Source: Nonomuraea soli (GTDB lineage Bacteria; Actinomycetota; Actinomycetes; Streptosporangiales; Streptosporangiaceae). From it: a DNA stretch of 64,000 bases. A program made the translations under genes and the position numbers. This document shows positions 27,501-35,391 of this stretch, piece after piece (the first letter of the stretch is position 1; each line of letters starts with the position of its first letter). Location: assembly GCF_013761175.1 (NCBI RefSeq), contig NZ_JACDUR010000007.1:704376-768375 (forward strand), given 5' to 3'. The notes beneath the pieces are model-generated. The model saw only the letters and a list, made by a program, of their open reading frames with translations. It ran no database searches and was not told the origin of the DNA.

Positions 27501-27839
27501 GCCGAGCGCAAGCCGCTCGACCTGGAGGTGCCGTTCGAGACGATGATCGCCGACCGGCTCGTGCGCGGCCGCATGGACGCCGTCTTCCAGGCGCCCGACG
27601 GTTCCTACGAGGTCGTCGACTGGAAGACCGGCAAGCCGCCCACCGGCAAGGCGGCCAAGGCGGCCTCCGTGCAGCTGGCCGCCTACCGGCTGGCCTGGTC
27701 GCACCTGGCCGAGGTCCCGGTCACCCAGGTGGGCGCCGCCTTCCACTACGTCAGGGTCAACCGCACGATCCGGCCGGTGAACCTGATCGACGAAGCCGGG
27801 CTGGTGGCGCTCATCGAGGCCGTGCCTCAGTCGAGGTAG
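24567..27839 (+). CDS. adnB: ATP-dependent helicase-nuclease AdnB
   Basis: A 1090-residue partner of AdnA with Walker A GAGSGKS (43-49), LDEYQDTSHAQ, GDPCQSIYGWRGA, VHASKGLEWPVV and VAVTRAHYHL, then a RecB-like nuclease near residues 1000-1030 (RGRMDAV, VVDWKTGKPP, QLAAYRLAW). The GTG start overlaps the adnA stop and follows GGAGG, so the two subunits are made together. It has no C-terminal Cys cluster like that of AdnA. Its end overlaps the convergent decarboxylase gene by 13 bp. Confidence 0.93.
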   Translation: MLKETPSPLNPVELAGKLGILPPTPEQALVIEAPLGPMVVMAGAGSGKSETMAGRVVWLVANGFVRPERVLGLTFTRKAAAELAHRVRERLAGLADAGLVEPEVLDNEPTVSTYHAYAARLVTDHALREALEPTLRLVTPAISWQLASRVVVGYDGPMDKVELGPPSVTAAVLELAGELSEHLRGAHDVRAVGEWLRQGYGKLTGKTTQAQGRPLAVHDAREQLLPLVEAYERLKRRREVIDYGDQMSLAARIASNHKEVGEIERGRYSVVLLDEYQDTSHAQLVLLRSLFGNGHPVTAVGDPCQSIYGWRGASAGNLRRFSQDFRTSSGDEAPVRQLSVSFRNGDRVLDVAARVQLPLRMEAREVPVLVPGSNRVDRGRVTCAFHETAEDEAKWIADGVAHLLGQEVAPDGLPWGEGERKKAKTPAIQPNDVAILARKRSQFPAIRRALEDRGIPVEVVGLGGLLTVPEVNDIVATLRVIYDPTAGDALVRLLAGPRWRVGPADLKQLGECARELNREAREGSKPEKDPLDQVVVDLAEERGSLVDALDELPDREAWLELFSPLARTRLVAYAQELRALRKGTAQPLPDLITEIERRMSLDIEVGSRGGAFAARADLDAFQDAASRFAGDAEDPTLGAFLAYLQAAESEEFGLEAGRVGESNSVKLMTVHASKGLEWPVVVVPGMSQLLSSKGTVTTGSIFPATPVMNSRWTENPRKLPYPLRGDAGDLPRLTGLTKDELADFDEQCRERDLLEERRLAYVAVTRAHYHLICSGYRWGSATKPLDPSEFLLEVRDTADRIAYWAPPLAEGETNPLLAEPAEATWPVTPEGLRYESVLDGARMVEDALVGALEIAEDPLRPFDDERLRAWERDTELLLRERASYRERTGLAVELPSKLTVSSLVTLAADPGELARRIRRPVPRQPAPLARRGTNFHKWLEGRWSQQRLIDDLDLDLFEEEEADVRLAELQARFEESEWAERKPLDLEVPFETMIADRLVRGRMDAVFQAPDGSYEVVDWKTGKPPTGKAAKAASVQLAAYRLAWSHLAEVPVTQVGAAFHYVRVNRTIRPVNLIDEAGLVALIEAVPQSR

Positions 27840-28888
27840 ACGAACCCGGGCTTGGGGTGCATCAGGAAGTCGTGGTGGGAGATGTTCCAGGCGTAGGCGC
27901 CGGCCATCTCGAAGACCACCAGGTCGCCGGCCTCCAGGGCGATGGGCACCCGGCGGGCGAAGACGTCCTTGGGCGTGCACAGCTGACCGACCAGGGTCGT
28001 CGGCTCCTCGCGCCCGACCCTGGCGGGGATGGGCGTGAACGGCTGGTCGTGGCCCTTGGTGACCGGGGTGCGCAGGTGGTGGGTGCCGCCCTGGAGGATG
28101 GCGAACCGCTCGCCCCTGGTGCGTTTCACGTCGAGCACTCGGGTGGCGTAGTAGCCGCAGTAGGCGGTCAGCGCGCGGCCGGGCTCGACGCGAAGCACCT
28201 GGTCGGGGCGCTTCAGCGCGGCCAGGCCCTTGCCGTACGCCTCCCAGTCGAAGCGGTGGCCGGGGTCGGTGTAGGAGACGGCCATGCCGCCGCCCACGTT
28301 GACCTCCTTCGGGTGGTGCCTGGCGATCTCGGCGGCCAGTTCCAGCAGCTGGGCGGCCTCCAGGCCGCTGGCCAGGTGGGCGTGCACGCCGCGCAGCCGT
28401 ACCCGCTCGTCGAACAGGGGCAGGCACTCCGCGACCGCTGAGGGGTCCATGCCGAAGGGGCCGCTCATCGTCAGGGAGGCGCCCGCGACCTCCACGTCGA
28501 GGTTGAGGCGGAGCAGCACGTCGGCCTCGACGCCGAGGCGCTTGAGCCGGCGCAGCTCGGCGGGCGACTCGACGTGCAGGCGGTAGGGGTCGAGCCCGAG
28601 TTCGGCGTCGGTCTTGCCGGGACCGCCCAGGGCCAGCCTCGCCCGCGGGAACAGGTCGCGCACGTGCGCGAACTCGCCCCCTGACGACACCTCGAAGCCG
28701 TCGACGTGCGGGGCCAGGACCTCCAGCAGGCGGGGGTCGGGGTTGGCCTTGGCGGCGTAGTACAGCTCGATCCCGCCGAGCGCCTGCCGTACGGCCGCCG
28801 CGTGCGCGTCGAGCGCGGGCAGGTCGTACAGGTAGGCGGGCTGGCCGCCCAGGCGCTGGGCGGCGTCGACGACGCGTGCGGTGATCAT
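27827..28888 (-). CDS. PLP-dependent decarboxylase, siderophore type (PvsE/SbnH-like)
   Basis: A 353-residue fold-type III PLP enzyme of the ornithine/diaminopimelate decarboxylase family: PLP lysine in YYAAKANPD, HVESPAEL, GVHAHLASG, NVGGGMAVSY, RVEPGRAL, LVGQLCTPKDV and the C-terminal GAYAWNISHHDF. Family members in citrate siderophore clusters (SbnH, PvsE) decarboxylate an amino-acid-citrate intermediate or serine adduct. It is last in a four-gene operon, its ATG overlapping the upstream stop (ATGA). Cluster context is the main basis for the siderophore role. Confidence 0.87.
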   Translation of the reverse strand: MITARVVDAAQRLGGQPAYLYDLPALDAHAAAVRQALGGIELYYAAKANPDPRLLEVLAPHVDGFEVSSGGEFAHVRDLFPRARLALGGPGKTDAELGLDPYRLHVESPAELRRLKRLGVEADVLLRLNLDVEVAGASLTMSGPFGMDPSAVAECLPLFDERVRLRGVHAHLASGLEAAQLLELAAEIARHHPKEVNVGGGMAVSYTDPGHRFDWEAYGKGLAALKRPDQVLRVEPGRALTAYCGYYATRVLDVKRTRGERFAILQGGTHHLRTPVTKGHDQPFTPIPARVGREEPTTLVGQLCTPKDVFARRVPIALEAGDLVVFEMAGAYAWNISHHDFLMHPKPGFVYLD

Positions 28889-30393
28889 GCGAAGGGGTTG
28901 CCAATCGGGACGTAACCCGCCGAACGGTCGGCATGACGGGCCCAGCGTACGGTCAGGTTGGCCTTGGCCGGCAGTGGCTCACCCGCCAGCAGGTCCGACA
29001 GCCGCACCGGCCAGCCGATCTCGCCGGCGTACTCCGCCACCAGGCGGCGCGCCTCCTGCCACAACGTGCGCAGCAGGGTGCCGTCGTGGCCGGCGAGGGC
29101 GGCGGCGATCTCGGTCAGGTGGTTGACCACGAGGCAGTAGACGACACGTGACCAGCCGCGCTCGGCGTCGTAGGTGAGTGCCGAGGCCACGGCCGGGTCC
29201 AGGCCTGACAGGTCGTGCCGTCCGGCGACCAGCTTGGTGCCCTCCAGGTCGCGGAAGATCGCCTCACGCGGCAGGTCGTCCATGGCGACCAGGACGTTCT
29301 GCAGGTGGGGCTCCAGCACCACGCCGTGGGTGAAGTAGGCGTCGAGCACGGGCAGCGCGACCGCCGAGACGTAGGCCGACCACCAGGCGAGCGGGTCGGC
29401 GGTCTCGACCCCGAGCGCCAGCGCCCCGGCCAGCGTCGGCGTCAGGCCGGGCGTGCACACCGCCCACGGGCTCTCCCGCACGATCACGCCCAGCCCCTCG
29501 ATGTGCGAGGCGGTCGTGCGGTAGCCGGGCTCGGGCAGCCACTTGGTGCCCAGGGCCGCGAACACGGGCTCCAGGCGCCTGGTCAGCTCCACCGCGCCCG
29601 CCAGTTCGTACCAGGCGTTCTTGCGCACGCAGTTGGTGATGCGCACGTCCAGGCTGAACTTCAGGCAGGTCTCGCTGACCGGGTCGTAGACCGTGCGCAC
29701 CGACGACGTCGGCGACACCGGCCACGACGTCTCGCCCAGGTCGAGCAGGCGGTCGTCGAGCTTGAGCAGCTCCACCTGCCAGGGATGGGCGGGCAGCAGG
29801 ACATGGCCGGGCGGCGCCGTGCCCAGCAGGTCGAGGGCGCCCGGATCGCCCTCCTGGCGCACCAGCTCCTCCGGCACGCCCAGCAACCTCAGCGGGAACT
29901 CGGCGTGGGCCTCGGGCGCGAAGCGCAGCCAGCCGGAGCCGCCGTGCGCCTTGGGGCTGGGGTGGAAGGGGTGCCCGTAGACCAGCGACTGCTCGGAGGC
30001 GAGCCAAGGATCGGCGGGCGGCACCACCTCTGCCCTGGCCCGCAGGATGGCGGCGATCGCCTCCCTCGACGTGGCGACCTGGCCGGAGAACTCGGGATTG
30101 TGCCCCGACAACTCCCGCGAGGTCAGCCGTACGAGCTCGTCGGAGGTCAGCGGCACCCACGCCCCGCCGGCCAGCCGCTCGGGAGCACCCTCGAAGCGCA
30201 GCGCCGCGCCGCCGTGCGCGCGCACCCGCAACAACGTGCCCGCCATCCGCAGGAGAAGGTACGGCGGAGCGGACCACACCAGGCCGCGCACCCCGGCCAC
30301 CTCACGGACGCAGCAGCGCAGCAGCGCGGCGAGCGTCGCCTCCTCGGCCCGCGCGGCCGGTGGATCAAGGAGCAGGCTCTCCACGTCAGGCAC
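28885..30393 (-). CDS. IucA/IucC siderophore synthetase (PvsD position)
   Basis: A 502-residue NRPS-independent siderophore synthetase. Visible motifs are GHPFHPSPKAHGG, LLPAHPWQVELL, CLKFSLDVRITNCVRKN and VVLEPHLQNVLVA followed by FRDLEGTKL. Such enzymes adenylate a carboxylate (citrate or a citrate adduct) with ATP and join it to an amine or alcohol. It is short for the family (often 580-620 residues), although the core motifs are intact. The GTG start overlaps the upstream synthetase end by 8 bp. Confidence 0.93.
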   Translation of the reverse strand: MPDVESLLLDPPAARAEEATLAALLRCCVREVAGVRGLVWSAPPYLLLRMAGTLLRVRAHGGAALRFEGAPERLAGGAWVPLTSDELVRLTSRELSGHNPEFSGQVATSREAIAAILRARAEVVPPADPWLASEQSLVYGHPFHPSPKAHGGSGWLRFAPEAHAEFPLRLLGVPEELVRQEGDPGALDLLGTAPPGHVLLPAHPWQVELLKLDDRLLDLGETSWPVSPTSSVRTVYDPVSETCLKFSLDVRITNCVRKNAWYELAGAVELTRRLEPVFAALGTKWLPEPGYRTTASHIEGLGVIVRESPWAVCTPGLTPTLAGALALGVETADPLAWWSAYVSAVALPVLDAYFTHGVVLEPHLQNVLVAMDDLPREAIFRDLEGTKLVAGRHDLSGLDPAVASALTYDAERGWSRVVYCLVVNHLTEIAAALAGHDGTLLRTLWQEARRLVAEYAGEIGWPVRLSDLLAGEPLPAKANLTVRWARHADRSAGYVPIGNPFA

Positions 30394-31879
30394 TCCTCAG
30401 CATCGACGGGGCACGCAGGTAGTTGGGGCCGCTGGTGCCGTAGAACTTGTTGACGTCGCGGGCGCCGGTGCGCTCCTTGGCGACGAGGGTCCCGGCGATC
30501 ACCATGGACTTGCCGGTCAGGCGGGCCGCCTCCAGGGTCCTGGCCCGCAGGATCCTGGCCATCGGGTCGTTGCCGTACGGCCTGAGCGCGTCGTCGAGCG
30601 CCTGCCTGAGCAGGCCGGTCGCGCTGTCGTCGGGCAGCCTGCCGACGAGCACGGCCGCCGCGGCCAGGTGCAGGGTGATGGTGACGAACACGTCGGCCAG
30701 GGCGTGCGGGTCGTCGGTCAGCATGCGCTCGTCGGAGAAGGCGGGCGGCTCGATGCCCCGGGCGGCCAGTCTCGACGGAGAGGCGAGCAGGCCGTCGTTA
30801 TCCTTGACCAGCAACCTCAGGCCGTCGGTCGAGCGCACGATCGCCAGGTTCTGCTGGTGGGCCTCCAGCGCCACGCCGTACTCCACGAACAACCGCACGT
30901 TCCAGCGGATCAGGATCTCCAGGTAGGAGAGCAGCTCCTCGACGGGCAGGTCGATCGCGTGGAAGGCCGCGACGGGGACGATCTCGCCGAGGTCGGGCAG
31001 CTTCCTGATCATCCACGCCAGGTACTCGTGGCCGGCGTGGCCGTAGGTCTGCTCGTCGGCGACCAGCACCCGGGGGTCGGCCACCTGCTCCAGGAGCCGC
31101 TGCGCCCTGGCGCCGTCGTCGAGGGTGCCGGGCTTGATGGACCTCCGGTTGCGCCTGCCGAGCGTGCTGGTGGCCAGGGGAAGCTTCAAGTGGGTGCGCG
31201 GCTCGACCTCGACCGTCCGCATCGACAACGTCGGCCGCACCCGCAGATGGGGCAGGGGAGCCATGGTCACGCCGTCGAGCGCGGCCACCCGCGCCAGCGA
31301 CAGCGGGTGGACGGGGAACAGGGCGTGCCCCGGCATCGGCGCCAGGCCCACCTGGCCGAACTGCGGCCACCAGGCGGGCAGGTCGTGCCTCTCCGGAGCG
31401 CGCACGGCCGCCCAGCGCAGCTCGAACGAGGGCGCGAACTCCGGCGCGTAGGCGAGCAGCTCCTCGGCCGTCAGCCCGCCGCGTGCGCGCGAGGTCGGGT
31501 AGACCGGGTGGTCGGCGAAGGCCGCCAGGCTCTCCAGGGAGATCAGCGATCCGTCGGCCAGCCGGGGCAGGATCGTGTCGCGGTGCTCCTGCAGCAGCGC
31601 CCACGCCAGCTCGGCCTCGGCGCACTCCTGGCGGAAGGCCGCCACCCCGCCGGCGTCGGCAGGGTCGGCCACGGCCTCCAGGGTCTCCAGCACCTCCGGC
31701 AGCTCCAGGCGCTCGCCGGGGGCCACGACGAAGTCCTGGAAGAGCCGCCCTGGCGCGAGCCGTACGGCCCGGCCGCCGGCCAGCGTCACCGACACCCCGT
31801 TCTTGTCACGGGAGACCCTTCTGGCCAGGTCGCCGTAGTTCTCCCTGAGCAGCGCGTTGAGCACGCGCGCGGCGATCAT
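30386..31879 (-). CDS. IucA/IucC siderophore synthetase (PvsB position)
   Basis: A 497-residue second NIS synthetase beginning MIAARVLNALLRENYGDLAR. It keeps HPVYPTSRARGGL, LFPVHPLSLARV, THLKLPLATSTLGRRN and VALEAHQQNLAIV. It is only distantly similar to its neighbour, so it probably acts on a different substrate or step. The ATG overlaps the ATP-grasp stop (ATGA). Together the two synthetases would make two condensations on a citrate-type backbone. Confidence 0.92.
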   Translation of the reverse strand: MIAARVLNALLRENYGDLARRVSRDKNGVSVTLAGGRAVRLAPGRLFQDFVVAPGERLELPEVLETLEAVADPADAGGVAAFRQECAEAELAWALLQEHRDTILPRLADGSLISLESLAAFADHPVYPTSRARGGLTAEELLAYAPEFAPSFELRWAAVRAPERHDLPAWWPQFGQVGLAPMPGHALFPVHPLSLARVAALDGVTMAPLPHLRVRPTLSMRTVEVEPRTHLKLPLATSTLGRRNRRSIKPGTLDDGARAQRLLEQVADPRVLVADEQTYGHAGHEYLAWMIRKLPDLGEIVPVAAFHAIDLPVEELLSYLEILIRWNVRLFVEYGVALEAHQQNLAIVRSTDGLRLLVKDNDGLLASPSRLAARGIEPPAFSDERMLTDDPHALADVFVTITLHLAAAAVLVGRLPDDSATGLLRQALDDALRPYGNDPMARILRARTLEAARLTGKSMVIAGTLVAKERTGARDVNKFYGTSGPNYLRAPSMLRSA

Positions 31880-33003
31880 GAGACCACCCACGGGTGGGCG
31901 GCGCGGAAGGCCGCCACGGCCCGCTCGACCGTGTCGCGTGAGGGCCCTACCGCGCGGACGACACCGAGGTAGTCGCGGTTGGTGTGGGTCTGCTCGACCT
32001 TGTCGCCCTCCGCGCGCAGCGGCCGATGCCACAGGCGCACCTCGCCGTCGTGCGCCGACATCTCGCCGGGCGCCGCCGTGATCACTCCTGAGCGCTCGGC
32101 CACGATGGAGACCGCGGTGCCGTACGCGCTGGAGGTGGGCATTTCGGGCACACGCTCGCCCAGGTGCACCCGCAGGATGTGCTCGAACAACGGCACCCCG
32201 AGCAGGTCCGCGAGCAGGAAGTCGCAGTGGTCGCCGATCACCCGGTAGTTGACCTCGATGAGGCGCGGGCCGCTCGGAGTGATCACGTACTCCGTGTGGC
32301 AGGCGCCGAAGCCCACGCCGAGCACACGCAGGGCATCGAGCACGTGGTGGTGCTCGGGCGGCGGGGGAGTCCAGTCCAGCCGCTCCTCGACGAAGTACGG
32401 CAGAGCTCCCAAGGTCGTCCGGAACCCTCCGAGGACGGTGATGCCGTCAGGATCGCCCAGGGTCTCCAGTGTGTACAGCGGTCCCGGCAGGTACTCCTCC
32501 AGCACCACGGCCTCGCCCGCGCGTCGCCGCCGCACCTCCTCGACCCCGCCGGGGCCGTCGGCCAGCTCCACGTCCTCGCTGGCCACCCCCTCGCGCGGCT
32601 TGACCACCAGGGGGTACGGCAGGCCGTCGGGCACCGGGTCGCCCGGCGCGAGCCGCAGCGAGAAGACCTTCTCCACGGCGGTGAGCGCCCGGCGCATCAG
32701 GAACTTGTTCTTGGCCGCCAGGCACGCCCTCCAGTCCTTGCCCGGCAGGCCGAAGTAGGCCGCGGCCAGGGCGGTCTCGGTCTGGAGGTGATCGGAGTTG
32801 GAGAAGATCGCGTCGGGGCGTCCGAGGTGCTCGATCGTGTCGATCAGCGCCCGCGGGTCGCGCACGTCGCAGCCGACGGCGCCGGGGTGCCGCTCCGGCC
32901 GGTCGGTGAGGATGGTGACCTCGCAGCCCAGGGCCTCGGCGGCGGGCAGGAATCCGTGGGTCACCGAGTCGGTCGGCTTGAGCGCGGTTAGGTAGAGCCG
33001 CAA
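31876..33003 (-). CDS. ATP-grasp ligase, siderophore type (PvsA position)
   Basis: A 375-residue ATP-grasp enzyme: N-terminal Rossmann-like region (AAEALGCEVTILTD), KNKFLMRRAL, LVVKPREGVASEDVEL nucleotide-binding strand, VLEEYLPGPLYTLE and a RLIEVNYRVIGDH metal-binding end. It would ligate an amino acid or carboxylic acid, as PvsA is thought to do in vibrioferrin synthesis. The start is a TTG at 33001-33003. It leads the operon just behind the iron box. Confidence 0.85.
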   Translation of the reverse strand: MRLYLTALKPTDSVTHGFLPAAEALGCEVTILTDRPERHPGAVGCDVRDPRALIDTIEHLGRPDAIFSNSDHLQTETALAAAYFGLPGKDWRACLAAKNKFLMRRALTAVEKVFSLRLAPGDPVPDGLPYPLVVKPREGVASEDVELADGPGGVEEVRRRRAGEAVVLEEYLPGPLYTLETLGDPDGITVLGGFRTTLGALPYFVEERLDWTPPPPEHHHVLDALRVLGVGFGACHTEYVITPSGPRLIEVNYRVIGDHCDFLLADLLGVPLFEHILRVHLGERVPEMPTSSAYGTAVSIVAERSGVITAAPGEMSAHDGEVRLWHRPLRAEGDKVEQTHTNRDYLGVVRAVGPSRDTVERAVAAFRAAHPWVVS

Positions 33004-33021
33004 GGCAGAGTACCCCCGAGA

Positions 33022-33040
33022 TCAGGTAAGGCTAACCTAA
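33022..33040 (-). promoter_or_regulatory. iron box (IdeR/DmdR1-type operator)
   Basis: On the minus strand the 19-bp sequence TTAGGTTAGCCTTACCTGA matches the actinobacterial IdeR/DmdR consensus TTAGGTTAGGCTAACCTAA at 16 of 19 positions. It lies 19-37 bp before the TTG of the first siderophore gene, where a bound Fe2+-repressor would block the promoter. Iron starvation should therefore switch the operon on. Confidence 0.88.
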
Positions 33041-33099
33041 GTCGCTGATCCTAGCCGGGATGAGATCATCATGTGGGCCCGACGCTCCAATCAGAGGGT

Positions 33100-33115
33100 A
33101 TGAGAGTTTTCTCAT
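33100..33115. promoter_or_regulatory. palindrome ATGAGA-N4-TCTCAT, site 1
   Basis: A perfect 6-4-6 inverted repeat lies 46 bp before the start of the small exported protein that begins the two-component operon. The same repeat is found at 35391-35406. Further half-site-like sequences, GATGAGATCATC (33059-33070) and a TCTCA near 33121, flank it. It is a likely binding site for the response regulator encoded downstream. Confidence 0.6.
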
Positions 33116-33161
33116 CCTCGTCTCACGAAGGCGGGCGGCGGACGCGGCTAGCGTGGCGGCC

Positions 33162-33395
33162 GTGATCCGGAGGACTTCCTTGGCAGGGGTGGCCGCGGCG
33201 GCGGTGCTGGCGCTGGTGCTCATCACCATGCGGGCGGTCAGCGCGCAGGAACCCGAGCTCGGCGGCCCGGTCGTCGTCACCCCGTCCGCGGTGCCCACCA
33301 CGCAGTCCAGCTCGGCCCGGCCTGAAGCCACCAAGGAGGAACGCGCGTCGCGCAAACCTCCGGCCGGAGACGATGATGAGGACGATGACGACTGA
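33162..33395 (+). CDS. small exported protein with acidic tail
   Basis: A 77-residue protein from the GTG at 33162, chosen because TAGCGT (33149-33154) lies 7 nt upstream. Residues 5-22 form a signal or anchor segment (LAGVAAAAVLALVLITM). The rest is Pro/Ser/Glu-rich and ends in GDDDEDDDD. Its stop is 9 bp before the histidine kinase, so they are one operon. The acidic tail resembles the Asp-rich protein at 35485 and could bind cations. No known family is recognised. Confidence 0.65.
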   Translation: MIRRTSLAGVAAAAVLALVLITMRAVSAQEPELGGPVVVTPSAVPTTQSSSARPEATKEERASRKPPAGDDDEDDDD

Positions 33396-33404
33396 GCAGC
33401 AGCC

Positions 33405-34754
33405 GTGAGCGCCCGTTTCCGCATCGTGGGCTGGATGCTGGCGGTCGTCGGGCTGGCGCTGGCGGTGGCGATCTCCGCCGGATGGGCCGTGCTCGTGCAG
33501 CGCGAGGCGGAAGTGGTCAACGACGAACTGCGCAACGAGGTCGACAAACTCCGTGGCTTCGCCGCCCAGCGGCCCGTCCGCGACCTCGACGAACTGTTCG
33601 ACGCCTACCTCCAGGTCAACGTCGCCGACCGGTGGGAGACCTTCTTCACCCTCGTCGACGGCCGCTGGCACGGCCGCTCGCCCGACGCCAGGGCCGAGGC
33701 CGACCCCCGGCTGATCGACCGCATCGCCCGGCACACCCAGGTCGCCACCGGCTCGCACGACGAAGGCACGATCCGCTGGGCCGCCATCCCGGTCAGCGTC
33801 ATCGGCGACGCCAGACAGGGGCACTTCGTGATCCTCGTCTTCTACGACCGGCACCGCGCCGAGGTCGACAGAGCCGTCAGGCTGCTCGTGCTCTCCGCCC
33901 TCGGCGCGCTCGCCCTGGCCGGAGCCGCCGGATGGTTCGTCGCCGGACGCGTGTTGTCACCCGTACGGCTCGTGCGCACCACCGCCGAGCGCATCAGCGA
34001 CTCCTCCGACCTGAGCCAGCGCCTCACCGTCACCGGCAACGACGACGTGGCCGCGCTCGCCCGCACCTTCAACCACATGCTCGACCGTCTGGAACGCGCC
34101 TTCGCCATCCAGCGGGAGTTCCTCGACGACGCCGGGCACGAACTGCGCACCCCCATCACCGTCGTCCGCGGCCACCTCGAACTCATGGGCGCCACCGACG
34201 AGGAACGCGAGGAGACCCTCGCCCTGGTGACCGACGAACTCGACCGGATGAGCAGGATCGTCGAGGACCTGCTCACGCTGGCCAAGGCCGAACAGCCCGG
34301 CTTCCTGGCCATCGAGGAGGTCGAGGTCGCCGACCTGACCGTCAGCGTCGTCGCCAAGGCCAGAGCGCTCGGCGAACGGCGGTGGAGGGTCGACTCGCTG
34401 GCCGAGGTGAGCATCATGGCCGACAGGCAGCGCCTCACGCAGGCGCTCATGCAGCTCGCCGCCAACGCCTTCCGCCACACCGCCGAAGGCGGCGAGATCG
34501 CCGTCGGCTCCGCCGTACAGGACGGACGGGTGACCCTGTGGGTGCGCGACGACGGGCCCGGCGTGCCCGACGACGACCGCGAACGGATCTTCCAGCGCTT
34601 CGTCCGCGTGGGCTCCAGCCCCGGAGCCGGGCTCGGCCTGGCCATCGTGCGCTCCATCGCCGAAGCCCACGGCGGGACCGTGCACGTCGAGGACGGCGCG
34701 CGCTTCGTGATCACTGTGGAAGGGACGTGCGATGAACCGGATCCTGATAGCTGA
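33405..34754 (+). CDS. sensor histidine kinase
   Basis: A 449-residue membrane kinase: N-terminal helix (about 7-28), extracytoplasmic sensor of about 130 residues, second helix (about 160-185), HAMP (GRVLSPVRLVRTTAERIS), HisKA with phospho-accepting H245 in DDAGHELRTPI, and an HATPase domain with N box (LAANAFRHT), DDGPGVPDDD and GAGLGLAIV. It should sense an envelope signal and phosphorylate the regulator encoded by the overlapping next gene (23-bp overlap). The regulator lacks the usual Asp, so the outcome of signalling is uncertain. Confidence 0.92.
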   Translation: MSARFRIVGWMLAVVGLALAVAISAGWAVLVQREAEVVNDELRNEVDKLRGFAAQRPVRDLDELFDAYLQVNVADRWETFFTLVDGRWHGRSPDARAEADPRLIDRIARHTQVATGSHDEGTIRWAAIPVSVIGDARQGHFVILVFYDRHRAEVDRAVRLLVLSALGALALAGAAGWFVAGRVLSPVRLVRTTAERISDSSDLSQRLTVTGNDDVAALARTFNHMLDRLERAFAIQREFLDDAGHELRTPITVVRGHLELMGATDEEREETLALVTDELDRMSRIVEDLLTLAKAEQPGFLAIEEVEVADLTVSVVAKARALGERRWRVDSLAEVSIMADRQRLTQALMQLAANAFRHTAEGGEIAVGSAVQDGRVTLWVRDDGPGVPDDDRERIFQRFVRVGSSPGAGLGLAIVRSIAEAHGGTVHVEDGARFVITVEGTCDEPDPDS

Positions 34755-35391
34755 GGACGAGCGGCGCATCGCCTCCTTCGTGGAGAAGGGGCTGCGCGGC
34801 AACGGGTTCGTCACCACCGTCGTGGAGGACGGAGAGGCCGCCTACGAATACGCGCGCAGCGGGCAGTTCGACCTCATGGTGCTCGAAATCGGGCTCCCCC
34901 TGGCCGACGGCTTCACCGTGCTGCGGCGGCTGCGCGAGGCCAGGGTGGCGATCCCGGTGATCATCCTCACCGCGCGCGACAGCGTCGCCGACAAGGTCGC
35001 CGGGCTGGAAGGCGGGGCCGACGACTACGTGCCCAAGCCGTTCGCCTTCGAGGAGCTCCTGGCGCGTGTACGGCTGCGGCTCAAGGCCGGCGGCACGCCC
35101 GAGGCCACCGTGCTCAGAGTCGGAGGGATCTCCCTCGACCTGCGAACGCGCAGGGTGCACGTCGACGGGCGGGCCGTCGAGCTGTCGACACGGGAATTCG
35201 CGCTCGCCGAGGTGTTCTGCAGGCACCCTGACCAGGTGCTCACCAGGGAACAACTGCTCAGCCAGGTGTGGGGGTTCGACTTCGACCCCGGGTCCAACGT
35301 GGTGGACGTGTACGTCAGGTATCTGCGGAAGAAGATCGGCAGCGACCGCATCGAGACGCTGCGGGGGACCGGGTACCGGCTGAAAGCCTGA
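34732..35391 (+). CDS. OmpR-family response regulator with Glu at phosphoacceptor site
   Basis: A 219-residue regulator with a CheY-like receiver (acidic pair E8/D9, LTARD switch Thr, VPKPF conserved Lys near 103) and a winged-helix DNA-binding domain (VELSTREFALAEVF, SNVVDVYVRYLRKKIG, TLRGTGYRL). The residue in the phosphorylation position is Glu: codon GAA at 34885-34887 gives LMVLEIGLP (E52), where the family has Asp. Glu often mimics phosphorylation, so the protein may be permanently active or respond in another way. It probably binds the ATGAGA-N4-TCTCAT sites on either side of the operon. Confidence 0.9.
   Translation: MNRILIAEDERRIASFVEKGLRGNGFVTTVVEDGEAAYEYARSGQFDLMVLEIGLPLADGFTVLRRLREARVAIPVIILTARDSVADKVAGLEGGADDYVPKPFAFEELLARVRLRLKAGGTPEATVLRVGGISLDLRTRRVHVDGRAVELSTREFALAEVFCRHPDQVLTREQLLSQVWGFDFDPGSNVVDVYVRYLRKKIGSDRIETLRGTGYRLKA

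Noticed and set aside
20200..28934. Very long minus-strand ORFs (1374 and 1549 codons) opposite adnA and adnB
   Set aside because: They are open only because of third-position GC bias; their translations are low-complexity without domains, and the plus strand encodes clear AdnA and AdnB motifs.
33060..33161. Longer N-terminus for the small exported protein
   Set aside because: The extra 34 codons cover the palindromic operator and a -10 like element, so they are more likely promoter sequence.
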